A stretch of DNA of 64,000 nt. It comes from Limnomonas spitsbergensis (Eukaryota > Chlorophyta > Chlorophyceae > Chlamydomonadales). Shown one piece after another: positions 10,568-22,300 of the stretch. Both the position numbers and the translations under genes were made by a program. The notes beneath the pieces were generated by a model. That model saw only the letters and a list, made by a program, of their open reading frames with translations. It did not search any database and was not told where the DNA came from. The stretch lies in assembly GCA_037349105.1 (NCBI GenBank), contig JAYJMM010000034.1, positions 1,922,001-1,986,000 of the forward strand, read 5' to 3'. Numbering within the stretch: the first letter of the stretch is position 1; every line of letters starts with the position of its first letter.

Positions 10568-13500
10568 ATGAAAGTGAAAGCTAGAATCATGACGCCGTTG
10601 GGAATAGAAATTCTGCAAGGCCAAAATGCAACGCGCAAGTTGTCTTACGGCTGGTACAAAGCTAGTGTGTTAATTTTGACGTTTCTCTGTTACATGGGTG
10701 AGTATGTTCAAACATGACAGGCAAAAATACGAGTATCAGGACTAAGCTATTGGGTATATCCCTCATGCAGGTTACCATGCAGCCCGCAAGCCTCCAAGCA
10801 TAGTAAAGAGGTGTGGTTTGCATGCCACTGTGATTTCACGGTTTCTGAACAGCATCAACGCGTTGAGGATCACTTGTGAACCCATGGGAGCTTGATTGCA
10901 TCACTCTTATCACGCAGCACCCTGAGAGGAGATGGCTCTGTCACCCTAGTTGAAGATGCCGCTCGGAGGATCCTCATGGCTGGCGTAGGCGCTGATCTGG
11001 ATGTGCCGAGTGAGAAAGGCGTGGGATGGGCCCCATTCAACGGCCCTTCTGGTCAGGTACGCTGACGACATGCTCCTTCATCATGCGCATGTTCAGACAG
11101 TGGACTAACACAAGAAATCTGCCTTGCGAAGTCACTGCTAGGACAGGTGGACCTCGCATTTCTCGGCACCTATGCCCTGGGCATGTTTTTTGCTGGCCAC
11201 CTAGGGGACCGAGTTGACCTCCGGTACTTCCTCACAGCAGGTACAGATTATTGGGGCATAGACCACTGTGCCAATTAGGATTGGCTTGGAGCTTTGCTGC
11301 CGTGCCTGTTCATTTCCAGCTGTGCCTCTCTGAACCTTCCAGTTTTGTTGCTCAGGAATGGTGGGCAGCGGCGTCTTCACAATACTCTTCGGAATGGTGA
11401 GTGCATTGCACATGTACTAAATTTTCAGCTTAAGCAAATGCAGCATTCTGCGATGTGAACAGGATTCGGTCGCTGGTGCTCAGGGGCGGCTGAATCCGCG
11501 TGTTAGCCGTATTGTTGTAAACGGCCTGTTTCCGGCAGCAGTTTTGCTTGCAGGTTGAGCCGTTTAGCAGCAACTCACTCATGCCACTTGCACTCGGCTC
11601 TCACTGTCTCTGTCAGGGATTCTTCTGGGAGGTGCACAGCTACTGGTACTTCATCTTCGTGTCTGTAAGTAGGGCTGGTTTTGATGCAATTTGAAGTGGC
11701 AGGCTGGCTGAGTGGCTGCCTTTCCTTGTGCTCGTGGAATGCCGGGATCTGGCTGGCTCAGCCACTATGCATGTCCCACTCCTGTGCAGGTCATGGCTGG
11801 CTTATTTCAGTCCACAGGGTGGCCCAGCGTCGTGTCGATTGTTGCCAACTGGTTTGGGAAAGGAAAGCGTGGCCTCATCATGGGGATTTGGAATGCGCAC
11901 ACGTCTATCGGCAACATCCTTGGCACCGTCATTGCGGCAAGCCTGCTGTCATCCGTGAGTACCTTGGAATGGTGCAACAGGAATGACTGTCTCTTGCTCT
12001 TAAAATCTGTTCTTTCAGGTGCACACACACACACATCCTCGCGGGGACACAGAATGGTAGAAAAGGAATGCCTGTTTCTTGCACTCATTGTCCGTGTTGC
12101 CACCTTCACGCACGCACACACACAGACTGGTGGGGCATGGCAGCGTCTATTTCAGTTTGGACCCGACAACCTGAAGCAGGCCGTTTGGCAGCCAACATTG
12201 GGCCAATAGGGCCCTTATTTGGGCCGCCCTGCGGCCGGAGCCCGGGGGCCATCAAGCTTGCTGCATCAGGCCTCCTTATAAGCAGGGATGAAGCAGATTT
12301 GTAGGTGAAGCACCCTAAAATGCCTGTTTTATAAGCTTTAAACCTGTGCTGCCACACACTCACACACACAAATAATGGTGGTACGCGACAGTGATCATTT
12401 AAGTGTGCATCAGACATCCCTTGGCAGGCAGCTGGGCTGCAACTGCTGCCACAGGCAAACAAACAGAACACACACTGTATTGTACAACTGTTGTCGCTTC
12501 TAATGCTGGTCTTTGCTGTCATTTGCAGGGCTGGGGTTGGTCCTTCGTCGTCCCTGGCATGCTGATGGTTTTCCTTGGCCTCCTCATCTTCTTCTTCCTA
12601 GTGGTTCAACCATCAGATGTGGGCCTGCCGTCCCCATACGAGCAAGCCCGCATGTATGAGCAGGTCCGAGACGAGGACGAACTGGTAAGCTATGCAGCAC
12701 CAGCAAGTGTTGTGATGGTTATGGGTTCGATGGCTGCCGTGCAAACGCTTCCACACCAGTCTCTGATGCTTCCTAGTCCGGGGATCCCAAGAAGACCCCT
12801 TCCCCAGGGCCTGCTTTTTAGCTTCGCTAATGGTCGACTCCGACCGAGATGATTTCAGTGCAAAACAAAACATCTTTGGCAGGTAGCTGTGCAGCCACGA
12901 CTGGTAAAATTGGGACTAAGCCTTTGACCGGCCTTGACGGCCGGTGGCCCAAAGAGCAGGGCTCGCTGCTGTAGGCCTACCCAGCTGTAGGCCGTGAGGT
13001 ACCTGAATTGCAGCCCAAGCGCTCTCAAGTAAACAACAATATCCCCCCTCTTTGCTCATTGGACGGCCTGTGTGGATTTGCTTCTGTTCAGGATGGGAGA
13101 GCAACCCCAGCCGTTAAGAAAGAGAAAGCCCTGGAGGGGGAGAGCGAGAGCATTCACTTCATGGATGCCTGGCGCATCCCGGGCGTCTCCTCGTACGCCT
13201 TCTGCCTGTTCTTCTCCAAGCTCATTGCGTACACCTTCCTGTACTGGCTGCCCTACTACATCAACAACACGCCGATCGAGGGGCGCATGCTCACGCCGAA
13301 AGAGGCCGGCGACCTGTCCATCCTGTTTGACATTGGTGGCGTCGCCGGGGGTGTCATGGCCGGCCACCTGTCAGACAAGACGGGCGCTTCGGCGCTCGTC
13401 GCGACCTCCTTCACAATGCTCTCGGTGCCGTTCCTGTGGATGTACCGCACGTACGGCCACATCTCGTTCTCTGCCAACATCGCTCTCATGATGTGCAGCG

Positions 13501-13970
13501 GGTTTTGCGTGAATGGTCCCTACGCCCTCATCACAACCGCCGTTTCGGCAGACCTGGGAACCCACGACTCCCTGCAGGTACTTATTGTGTGATTGGTGGA
13601 TTATTGGGCCTTCATTCATCTGATTGCTAGTCACCTGCTGCTGCTGTTTGTGATTTGAATATGAAGTCATGAGTTATGAGTTATGAGTCATGAACATGCC
13701 TTGAGCGCGCAATACATTCAGTATATACTCATTCATCTATCGTCCTCCACAATGCAGGGCAACGGGAAGGCTCTGGCTACGGTGACAGCCATCATCGATG
13801 GCATGGGCTCGATCGGGGCTGCCATTGGACCCATGATGACGGGCTACATCTCAGAGCTTGGGGGCTTCGACCTGGTGTTTGCTATGCTCTACTCCGCCGC
13901 CATCATGGCCGGGCTCCTGCTCATCAAATTGGCCGCCAAAGATTACGCCATGCTGCGAGGGAAGAAGTAG
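10568..13970 (+). CDS. SLC37/G3P-permease-type sugar-phosphate transporter (major facilitator superfamily)
   Basis: Ten exons, 10568-10697, 10771-10810, 10918-11056, 11132-11240, 11356-11396, 11617-11664, 11790-11954, 12529-12684, 13092-13577 and 13758-13970, give 508 residues with every junction in phase. The start of helix 1 (ASVLILTFLCYMGYHAARKP) and the block SLLGQVDLAFLGTYALGMF followed by GHLGDR are hallmarks of the organophosphate:phosphate antiporter branch that includes SLC37 and plant glycerol-3-phosphate permeases. A second MFS loop motif, GHLSDKTG, begins the C-terminal half. Alternating hydrophobic stretches fit 12 membrane helices, with a charged central loop in exons 8-9. Substrate (glycerol-3-phosphate or another sugar phosphate) and membrane cannot be read from sequence. 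Start at 10568 (MKVKARIM...) with a second ATG at 10589. The acceptor of exon 4 is AAG, less usual. The last 50 bases of the coding region are repeated twice just past the stop. Confidence 0.92.
12134..12325 (-). mobile_element. Family-1 TIR element copy in transporter intron 7
   Basis: Diverged copy. The left end resembles GTCTATTTCAGTTTGGACC and the right end GTGAAGCACCCTAAAATGCCTG. Unlike most intronic copies it is about 180 bp from the donor of its intron. Confidence 0.6.
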
Positions 13971-14076
13971 AGGCCTGCTAGCGCCCTCTCATGCTGCGAG
14001 GGAATAAATAGGGCCCAGATTGCGCCCTGTCATGCTGCGAAGGAAGAAGCAGGGCTTTGCTTGCACCCTCTCATCT
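13949..14076 (+). repeat. Three tandem copies of the 3' end of the transporter coding region
   Basis: The segment ATGCTGCGAGGGAAGAAG plus the stop and following GCGCCCTCTC occurs at the true gene end (about 13950) and again at about 13992 and 14034, each roughly 41 bp long. The second copy reads GAATAAATAG and the third replaces the stop with CAG. This duplicates a gene edge just as intron copies elsewhere in the window duplicate exon edges. Confidence 0.85.
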
Positions 14077-14773
14077 GATCGTGATGGAGACTGGACTTGG
14101 CAGGGCAATGATGGATGAACCACTGGAGTTGCGAGGTGCGTTAATGCCATTCTGCCATGAAAGAAAATTACTGATTTGTGGATTTCTTTTTAGCAAATTA
14201 TATCCTCGTGCTTACAAATTAGGTCAATAACGTTACACCTCTGGGCCTGCTTACAACTTAGGTGAACCGGGTTGATTTGAAATTTACACTCAGAACGGTG
14301 CAGAGTGTGCGCCCATCTTATTTTGGCCCCCACCCCTCCCCAAGTGTGGCACTAGGGGCATGTAGGTATAATTTCTCATGTACCTATTGTCACAATTTCG
14401 TCCAGCCGGTATGTTTGTAATGCAAACAAGAAGCACTTTCAAAACCTTAACCTTAATTAGGGCAAACCAAGGTTTAACCCCCTGGTTTAACCAATGGACC
14501 CCCTGGTCTTCTTGCCAGCAAGTAACCGCTCTGTGTAGGCAGGAACCCCAAACCGTAGTGCAGTATGTAAGCCCCCATATCTTGTCTCCATCAAATGTCC
14601 TTATTCCGTTAAAATACTTGACATTTTGCCGGATGGCACTTATAGTACACCTGGGCACAACGAAAACAGCGATTCAATGTAATAGCAACCTTCAGAATAT
14701 TTTACAGACTTGAGCACTACAGACTGACTTGACCAACAACATCTTAACAACGCAAACACTCTTAGTCTGTGAT
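13971..14773. other. Intergenic, convergent 3' ends
   Basis: No gene seen. After the repeated gene end the stretch is AT-richer. It holds a fragment of the family-2 inverted-repeat element near 14224-14260 (AACGTTACACCTCTGGGCC). Confidence 0.6.
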
Positions 14774-16384
14774 CTATGTCAAGTTGGCCAGCTTTGCTGA
14801 TGATCTGAAAAAGAACCAGAGCATGGTAGCCAAGCACGAGGCAAACGCCAGAAGAAGAAGCAGATTCCGCAGGTTCGGTAAGCTTCGTCGTCCGCGTCGG
14901 CGACGCCCCCCAGCTTGGGCCTGCCCTGAAGCATCGACATCCCTGCCGGAACAATGCAGTGCCAGGTTGAGCCAATTTGAACACCTTATCGTCATGCATG
15001 CTGCATTTAAATTACTTCGTCACACCCTCTTTCATAAAAGGCATTTTACATGAGGTGAGCGCATAAGCGGGCAGTCAGACATGCTCGATAAACAGTACAA
15101 GAGAGAAGCAGGCGAATACAAAATAAAATCATAATCTGGTAGGATGATTTTGTACCTGGACGTGATTGGAAGCGTTGGGGCGAACCAGGACGGCAGCACC
15201 TTCTGCAATGCCCTTTTCAGCGGGTGAACGCGTCCCCGGTACTTGCCCTGATCATCATGTGACCCAGATGCAGCTCGGCCAGGAGTGATGGCAATCTTAT
15301 GCCCATCAGGTATCGAGTATGACTGCAAATACGAAAGGGGAGACTCTCGAGTGATTATGATTTTTTGGTGGTGCTTCAAGAGGTCCTCGATACAAATCGT
15401 AATTTGAGAGGGCACCTCACCTGCTGCTTGTGCGTGTCTCCATTTGCGGCCTGGATCTCAGAAGTAGAGGCTATTGAACCTAGGAAGAGCAGACATTGTT
15501 TACAAATGTAAAAGTTATTCAGAACGGGCTCCAGTGTGACGACATTGCTCTCTTAAGATAACACGCCACTACGCCAGTGCCACGTCACTGGCACGGCCAA
15601 TTGATGTCATTAGCTAAGCATGAACCCCTGGCATGACCACACCTGCTCTTTGCACAGCTTCTGAAGTCGAGAGAGGCGCAGAGACGGGTTCGGGTCCCTG
15701 CAGGCATGCTTCACCTTGTTATATGTGAAAATCAACCACATGGGTAACATGGTCTCACTAGTGTTTAATTTCAGTGCTTCAGCTACATCACGGCCTATGG
15801 CTGGGATGGCCAGGTGAAGAGGAGCCCTGCTGCCTGGGTTACAGGCCGATCAAGGTTTGGTCACTGATGACCCAGTGGTGGCTGCCATGGTGGTCAGGTG
15901 CGTCCTAAAATATAACTGGGTCTCACCTCAACCACGCATAGCTCGTCAATATCCTGCAGCTCATCTAGGCTAGACACCTTATGTCCACTCTGCATGCCAA
16001 ATGTCAGAGGGGTGGTGGTCACGTCATCGGCATGGTCTCGCCATGTACATGGCAGGGCAGCCCTAGGCCACCCAGCTTACCGAGGCCAAGAAAATCTCCT
16101 TCACACCAGTTAGCCTAAGCTTAGACTTCACTTGCTGGAGGAATTCTTGCCACAGCAATCCCTCAGGGACGGGGACCGCGACCTTCCTGCAGCGGGTATA
16201 TTTTAAGTAAGGATGCTCACGGAGCTCAAAGCATTTCAGGACGCACCTCTTTGGTTTAGCATCCTTAACGTATACAAAAACGAGTCTTGATGCCTCCTGC
16301 GAGAAAGTAAGCGGTCGTTGAGAAGAGATCTTGCGGACAAGAGCAGGTGCATAGCTTTCTGCTGACCATATCAGACTTCGTCAT
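14774..16384 (-). CDS. Small tail-anchored protein with ubiquitin-like N-terminal region, family unknown
   Basis: Eight exons, 16384-16367, 16296-16247, 16186-16081, 15989-15927, 15697-15643, 15479-15421, 15322-15156 and 14942-14774, join in one frame to 228 residues. The first coding exon (MTKSDM) is the least certain. Residues about 8-70 (RLVFVYVKD, KVAVPVPEGLLWQEFLQQV, LTGVKEIFLASSGHKVSSLD, ELQDIDELCVVE) alternate strand-helix-strand like a PB1 or ubiquitin-type fold; that is an inference from pattern. A polar linker follows, then a basic stretch (GGRRRRGRRS), one hydrophobic segment (LRNLLLLLAFASCLATMLWF) and a short tail ending KLANLT. A single C-terminal membrane span with no signal peptide is the layout of tail-anchored ER, plastid or mitochondrial outer-membrane proteins. 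I do not recognise the family. A family-1 element begins about 7 nt inside intron 4. Confidence 0.75.
15757..15919 (+). mobile_element. Family-1 TIR element copy, intron 4 of the tail-anchored gene
   Basis: Left end TAGTGTTTAATTTCAGTGCTTC and right end GTGCGTCCTAAAATATAACTG are inverted repeats of one another. Between them are the family's core phrases (CAGCTACATCACGGCC, CCCTGCTGCCTGGG, GTGGTGGCTGCC). The right end stops about 7 nt from the 5' splice site at 15926. Confidence 0.8.
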
Positions 16385-17746
16385 CCTATTGTTGTTTCTT
16401 AGCGTAGTGGTTACCGACATTCCCAATTTCGTCTAACTCTCTAAAAATCGAGGAACAGCTTCTGAAGTGAGGAACAGAATAATTGCTGTCCTTATGTGTC
16501 GCTCAGAGATTATGTCTTTATCAAAAATACCAAGGATGAAACACTGGAACGATCCCACGACTGTCTTGCCTTCGATCTTGATCTACTTCACCGCAGGTTT
16601 TAGGTTTCAGATCCGTTTAATGCCAGACTCTCCATGCCCATGCCTGCTAATTTGCCTGCCGGGAACTTTCGTCTAAGAACGAGCGGTAACATCCAATGCC
16701 ATTGATAGCTTGCAGTGTATTTTTCAATCATAATACCGTATAATATTGCACACACGCATAATGCGTCACAACAAAAGGTCACTACACTAGGTCACTACAC
16801 TAGGTCACTACATCCGTTCATTCCAATGTCATACTGTACCATTACCAAAAACAGAACACAGAATCTTGAGGCTGGAATATCGGTAAAGTCCAGTCGGCAG
16901 GCCAGGGGCCTTGCAGTATGGCAAGAATATCATGATCACACGGGGATTCCTAATCATGGACCTTCTGTCGCGGCACAGGGGTGCACCCTAAGGAATGGGT
17001 GCACCAAGCAAACGCATGGTGCAGTCATACGTCGTGGCACTTCAACAGGAGAAAATGTCAACGTCACCTCTCTCAAACTAAGCACACAAATGTACTGACA
17101 CAGCTACTACACAGCTAGTAAGTTCCTATTCTTTTCTCTCAATGTGGCTGTTGGGCACCCACGCGGCCGAGCCTTTTTGAGCAGGGCCCACAGGTGTTAT
17201 GTCATTGACAGCTGCTACCTGTATCCATACCGCTGTGGATCGTTTTTTATGAATCCATCCTACATACTTTAAGCCGAGGTCAGCATCCCCCCGCTTGAAG
17301 CAAAACTGGTATCAGTATACGGACAATTTGAAACAGGGTACTGAACACGCAGCTGATTCATAAACTGTTATCAGCACCGTACAACCAATTCGAAAAGGGA
17401 AGCGCGGCAAGTGAGAAAAATGAGGAAGCTTCTTGCTGGCATACCAGTACACATACATTATTATTCATGTACATTGTTTGTTCCGGACTGGATTACCAGG
17501 AGTCAGTTCAGTTCTGTATGTCGTCCAGCATCTCAGCAGGACCGCCAGTCAAACACAGGCATGGGAAGGAAACACAGATTTCAAAGCCTCGGGCTTTGGT
17601 AATATGTAATTTGAATTGCAGTCGCTACAAATAATTAGCCATGGTGACACCAAATCATATTTCCATACAGCATATGCCCCGCGGTCAGCTCATCAACAAC
17701 AGAGCTTCTCAAATGCGAGTACAGCTTAACAATTATGCAGATAGTC
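16385..17746. other. Intergenic between two leftward genes
   Basis: No gene recognised. It contains three 13-bp units (AGGTCACTACACT) at 16776-16813 and one half of a family-2 element at about 17150-17206 (GTTGGGCACCCACGCGGCCG). The 5' UTR of the tail-anchored gene and 3' end of the TPR gene must lie here. Confidence 0.5.
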
Positions 17747-19016
17747 TCAATTCCCAGCACCTGCCCTCACATCCGCTCGTTGCCCGGGAAGTCGCTGCTG
17801 CTGCATGGCAAGAGCTTTGACCTCCGCAATCTCTGAAAGAGCCTCACCATGTCCTGGCTGCATCAAAAATTGGCAGTAACGATGTGTCACACACATTCTT
17901 CGATGCACATTAGTAAAAATATCAGGTTCTAGCTTTTCTGGAATATTTCCCTGTATCACAGTTTCAGCTACAATTCAGCTACATCATGGCCTTTGGCTGA
18001 GAGGGCCTGGGGCAGCTAATAGGGCCGCTGACCGTAGGTCGTAGGACAGTAAAGATTTAGTCCTAAATGGCCGAGTGATGGCCGCCCAGCGGCCCCCTCA
18101 GGGGAGTCTGTGCGCACTAAAAAAAAACTGACCTGTATCAGCAGAGCTTTTTCCATGCTTACAAGTGCAAGATGAGGCTGCAAGGGGAAGCAGTGAAAGG
18201 ACTCTTTAGGAATATCGACATTGGTAATTCATCAGCAGCACTTTTGCATATTGTCAAAACAGTACATGCAATCTGCACTAAAGCAACAAACAGATGAATC
18301 TTGCCCCCTCACTATGCCATGGTGAAGTGGTCACAATCCCACCCCTACTCACTTCGCCAAGGTTTAGTTGAGACCTAGCCAAGGTCATCAGGACATCAGC
18401 AGAGTCTGGAAGGATCTCAGTTGCCCTGGTCGCAGCCTTGACCGCTTCCCATGACTTTCCCTTCTCATTCAGCGCCTGCTGGTCAGGGTGGTGGAGAGCT
18501 GGGCACCGTCCGGTACAGGTATGCATTCAAGAATAAAACCAGGGGTTAAAACCATAGTGATCCCACTTTTTTGTTGTTGGGCATGGCTTTCATTGGGAAT
18601 TATTATTATTATGAAGTATAATTCGGCCAGGCTTGGTGTATCATTGGGCCAGGCTTAAACTAGGAGAGTGAATTAGGAAATCACCTGAGCGCACAGCTCG
18701 TGTAACTGGCCGTCATCCGGGATCAGCTGCAGAGCTCTGTTCCAGTTCCTAAGCGCGTTGTCCCACTGGTGCTGCTCTGCATGGGAGATTCCAATGGCCT
18801 GCATGGTTATGCTGGTGGTAAGCATGGCTGTCGGTAGCGGACCATGCCCTCTGTTGTTCACTTCTGCAGCGCCAGGTAAGTGCCATCCGCATGGGCCTAG
18901 CTTGCTTTACGCACTTTTAAGCGCTCCACCTCTGTTGTGGCTTGATTCATTAGGTCTTCATCGCTGTTGTCATCCTGAAAGGCAGGCAAAGGTTTCTTCA
19001 ACAGAGACTGCTTCAT
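17747..19016 (-). CDS. TTC33-like tetratricopeptide-repeat protein
   Basis: Five exons, 19016-18906, 18798-18685, 18478-18353, 18177-18133 and 17857-17747, give 168 residues. Three TPR-like helical pairs are readable: HQWDNALRNWNRALQLIPDD, SWEAVKAATRATEILPDSAD and PHLALVSMEKALLIQ. Order and spacing match the short TPR proteins related to animal TTC33 and its plant counterparts, including the acidic N-terminus (MKQSLLKKPLPAFQDDNSDE). TPRs are protein-protein docking units; the partner is unknown. Exon 1 is joined by a GC donor (AAA|GCAAGC), because that choice aligns the first TPR without a gap and keeps phase; a GTGCGT donor 9 nt upstream would break the alignment. A family-1 element starts 2 nt inside intron 4. 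The start codon faces that of the DUF760 gene, 339 bp away. Confidence 0.8.
17955..18131 (+). mobile_element. Family-1 TIR element copy, intron 4 of the TPR gene
   Basis: Runs from CAGTTTCAGCTACAATTCAGC-type sequence to GTGCGCACTAAAAAAAAACTG. The right terminal repeat ends only about 2 nt from the splice donor at 18132, so the intron begins practically at the element's tip. Confidence 0.85.
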
Positions 19017-19355
19017 CAAAAGAGGGTCTAGAAAGAAAGAAAGAAAACGCCTGAGCGTGGCTTGAGGAATACTTTTCAGACGTTGGGCTGGATGGAAAGG
19101 TGCCGCCGAAGTTTCAGAGCGGCGCAACGTTGATTGTGAGAAGGATCCAAGCAGTTGGGAAGCTGGGAAGCTGGGTGAGGCGCGGGTGGGTGTGCTGTGG
19201 TAGTCGTGCCACGAGTCACCGCTCACGGCTCACGAGTGAGGAAGGTTCTGAGCCAGGGTTCAGAGCAAAGTGTGGTCCTGATGCCGTCGTACAGGGATAT
19301 CTGCTTTTGAAGTGCACTTCATCTCAGCGAAATAGTCCCAAACATAACTACAGCC
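19017..19355. promoter_or_regulatory. Shared region between divergent TPR and DUF760 genes
   Basis: 339 bp between start codons. Next to the TPR start lies a 40-bp segment (GAAAGAAAGAAA then CGCCTGAGCGTGGCTTGAGG, 19030-19070) that recurs almost unchanged at 33303-33345, far from any recognised promoter. Confidence 0.45.
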
Positions 19356-22300
19356 ATGAATTGTTTATATCGAAGCCCCGTCCTGCGATCCGGAAGCCGA
19401 AACGTTGTGGTGCCTGGTCGGAAATTAGCTCCCAGCATTAGGATTGTCCAGGCGCGCAAGCATGTCTTGCGAGCCGAAAATAACTTCAACCCCCAGGAGT
19501 TTGGTTTGGTGAGCCGACCGTGTTCCGCCTTCGCCCGACTTTGCACACTCACTCACTGACTTCGACATGTGGCTGAGCAGACCCCAGCCAAGCCGAAGAC
19601 AGCCTATGGAGAAATGCTTGCTTACTATCTGCGAATGGAACCTCAGTGAGTAGGTTCTGAGCCCCATGCTGAAAACTGCCTTCAGTTATGAAGATGAAAC
19701 CGGGAGTGATGAGTAATGATTGCCTAGTCAGCACCGCCATGCATGCTGAGTGACTTTTTCTGACCAGTTTCATGTGCGGCAATCTGTTTTGTCAGGCTCT
19801 TTAAGGCTGCTGTGGAAGACCAGCTTCAACGCCTGAAGGATGAAAAGGAGTTGCAAGATAAGCAGAAGCGCCAACTGAGCGACCCTGACCAACAAGGAAA
19901 GGACTCGGCTCAGATAAGCCTTTCAAAGTGAGCCCAGCACCCCCCACAACAGCATTTGTATAGTGACAGTGACATGTCCGACATTTTGTTGCCACTAGGG
20001 TCGCACCTACATGTCATGAAATTTTCAGATGTTTTAATGTTGGTCCGCTGCGTCTCACTCTTCTTCTCACACCGGCAGGCGCATGGAGGAGCTGCGTGCA
20101 AATGAAGTGGCTGAGACATTGGAGGACCTCATGTACGTCTCCATCCTGGAGAAATTTCTGCTTCTGAGAGTGGAGATGCTGCCTCGCTTGGACGGTAAGT
20201 ATTCTGACCAATATAAGTGTTCTTTATTTGTGTTGCCTGCCTACATTTCAGGCACCACCTGGTATGTGGCTGGAGGACCCCGCCAAGCTGGTGGGGCCGG
20301 CCTGTGTCTGTTAGGCGGTCAATATTTCTCCCAATCAGGCCTTCCACTGCCGGAAGTAGTCCGCCCAATGTGGTTTGCAGCCGAAAAACATACTCAAAAT
20401 ATCAATGAAAATTTAGCTCCCAACTTAGCTACATCTGGGGTGCTTAAGCTCCAATTTAGCTGCATCTGGGGTGCTCTAGCTCTAACTTAGCTGCATCTGG
20501 GGTGCTTAAGCTCCAATTTAGCTGCATCTGGGGTGCTCTAGCTCTAACTTAGCTGCATCTGGGGTGCTCTAGCTCTAACTTAGCTGCATCTGGGGTGCTC
20601 TAGCTGCAATTTAGCTGCATCTGAGGTGCTCTAGCTCCAATTTAGCTGCATCTGGGGTGCTCTAGCTCCAATTTAGCTGCATCTGGGGTGCTCTAGCTCC
20701 AATTTAGCTGCATCAGGGGTGCCCTAGCTCCGATTTAGCTGCATCTGGGGTGCCCTAGCTCCGATTTAGCTGCATCTGGGGTGCTCTAGCTCCGATTTAG
20801 CTGCATCTGGGGTGCATTACCTCCAATTTAACTACACCTGGGGTGCTTAAGCTCCAATTTAGCTGCATCTGGGGTGCTCTAGCTCCGATTTAGCTGCATC
20901 TGGGGTGCATTAGCTCCAATTTAACTACACCTGGGGTGCTTAAGCTCCAATTTAGCTGCATCTGGGGTGCCGTAAGGTTGCGGCACCTGCTGCTGGTGAT
21001 CTGATGCTGTGTTTATCCTTTCACAGGTGTCATTGACGTTGGTCCGATCAACCTGAAAGCCCTGACGGAAGGCATTCACAGCAAGGAGGCGCTTGAGATG
21101 GTGAAGGAGCACATCATGGGGGTCATGGGGCCGACGACGTCAAATCAGTTCAGCAACGTGGTTGTCAAGATGAGCACGTTCCAGATGGCCCAAGTCAGTG
21201 GGGCTCATGGCATGTGGTGTTGGCATGATATTGCAGTGGGGCGCAGCAGTGCATAGGATTGGGAGCAATCTCAAAAAAATGCCTACAAATTGGTACTGGC
21301 CTGTGTGATGTCTGCACTGGCATTTTTTTGCGTCCGGTGTTTACTTCGTCCGGGCTCTCAGGTGTAAACCGGATCTGTCATGCTTGGAAATCCAATTTTT
21401 TGCGTGTTGGACTCTTCTGTGATGTTTGCTTGGCCATTTCTGACGATGGAATTGCTGACTTGGTCAGGTGTACGCGGCATCCATCATGTTTGGTTACTTC
21501 CTAAGGCGTGTGGACAAGCGCTTTCAGCTGGAGCGATCGTTGGGGACTCTGCCACTGAGCAAGGATGACGCGGTGGCCAGGCTGGAGAAGCTGTTTTCCA
21601 TGGCTGAAGCCGAGGAGCCGACAATTAGTCTGAGCGAGGATGAAGCCCCAGCACAGGCCCAGTCCTTGGAGAAGTCCGAAGGCAGCAGCAGCAGCAGCAA
21701 CAGCGCCAGGGCCAGGGATGGCGGGAGCAGCAGAAACCTTCCTGCCAAGAAAGAGATGAGCGCGCTGAGGCGTTACGTGGAGGTGCGATGGGAGCTGCGT
21801 GGGGGGTCTCTGTTGCTGATAATCTGATGTTTCTCATCATAAAAGAGTCACCGGTCGTCAAGTATGTGTAGACAGTTTTGCATTATCATGGTTAAAGTAA
21901 TCATCCATTTGGGTACCAGCAGGGTTCCGTCTCCTGTCTCGAGTATTGACTTTGCCCTCTTCATGGTCCATGTTACAGAGCTTTGACCAAGCCACCATGG
22001 TGGAGACAGCTCGCATTGTCAGTACAGAGGGAGCTGCCCTGGTGGAGCGACAGACCTCTGCAGTGCTGGGGGACATCAAGAAGTTGACAACTCAGATTCA
22101 GGTGTGTGCCCTAGGATCTATGTGCTAGATCTATATATCTAGATGTTGTTATTACAGATCTAAAATCTTGTAGGTCACCACTTTTGGTATATGTCAATGA
22201 CACAACTCCTTTGGCTGGGCCATGCTCGAAAGGCTCGGCCGCGTGGGCGCCCGACTGTCTGGTCGGGAGGAAGAGAAAGTAACGGCTGGAGGAAGAAGGG

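Noticed and set aside
13371..13670. Leftward frames overlapping transporter exon 9
   Set aside because: Antisense shadows of a strongly supported MFS exon.
15643..15715. Alternative acceptor giving VKHACRDPNPSL in the tail-anchored gene
   Set aside because: That phase meets a stop codon at the start of the next exon, while the CTGCAG acceptor at 15698 keeps the frame open to the end.
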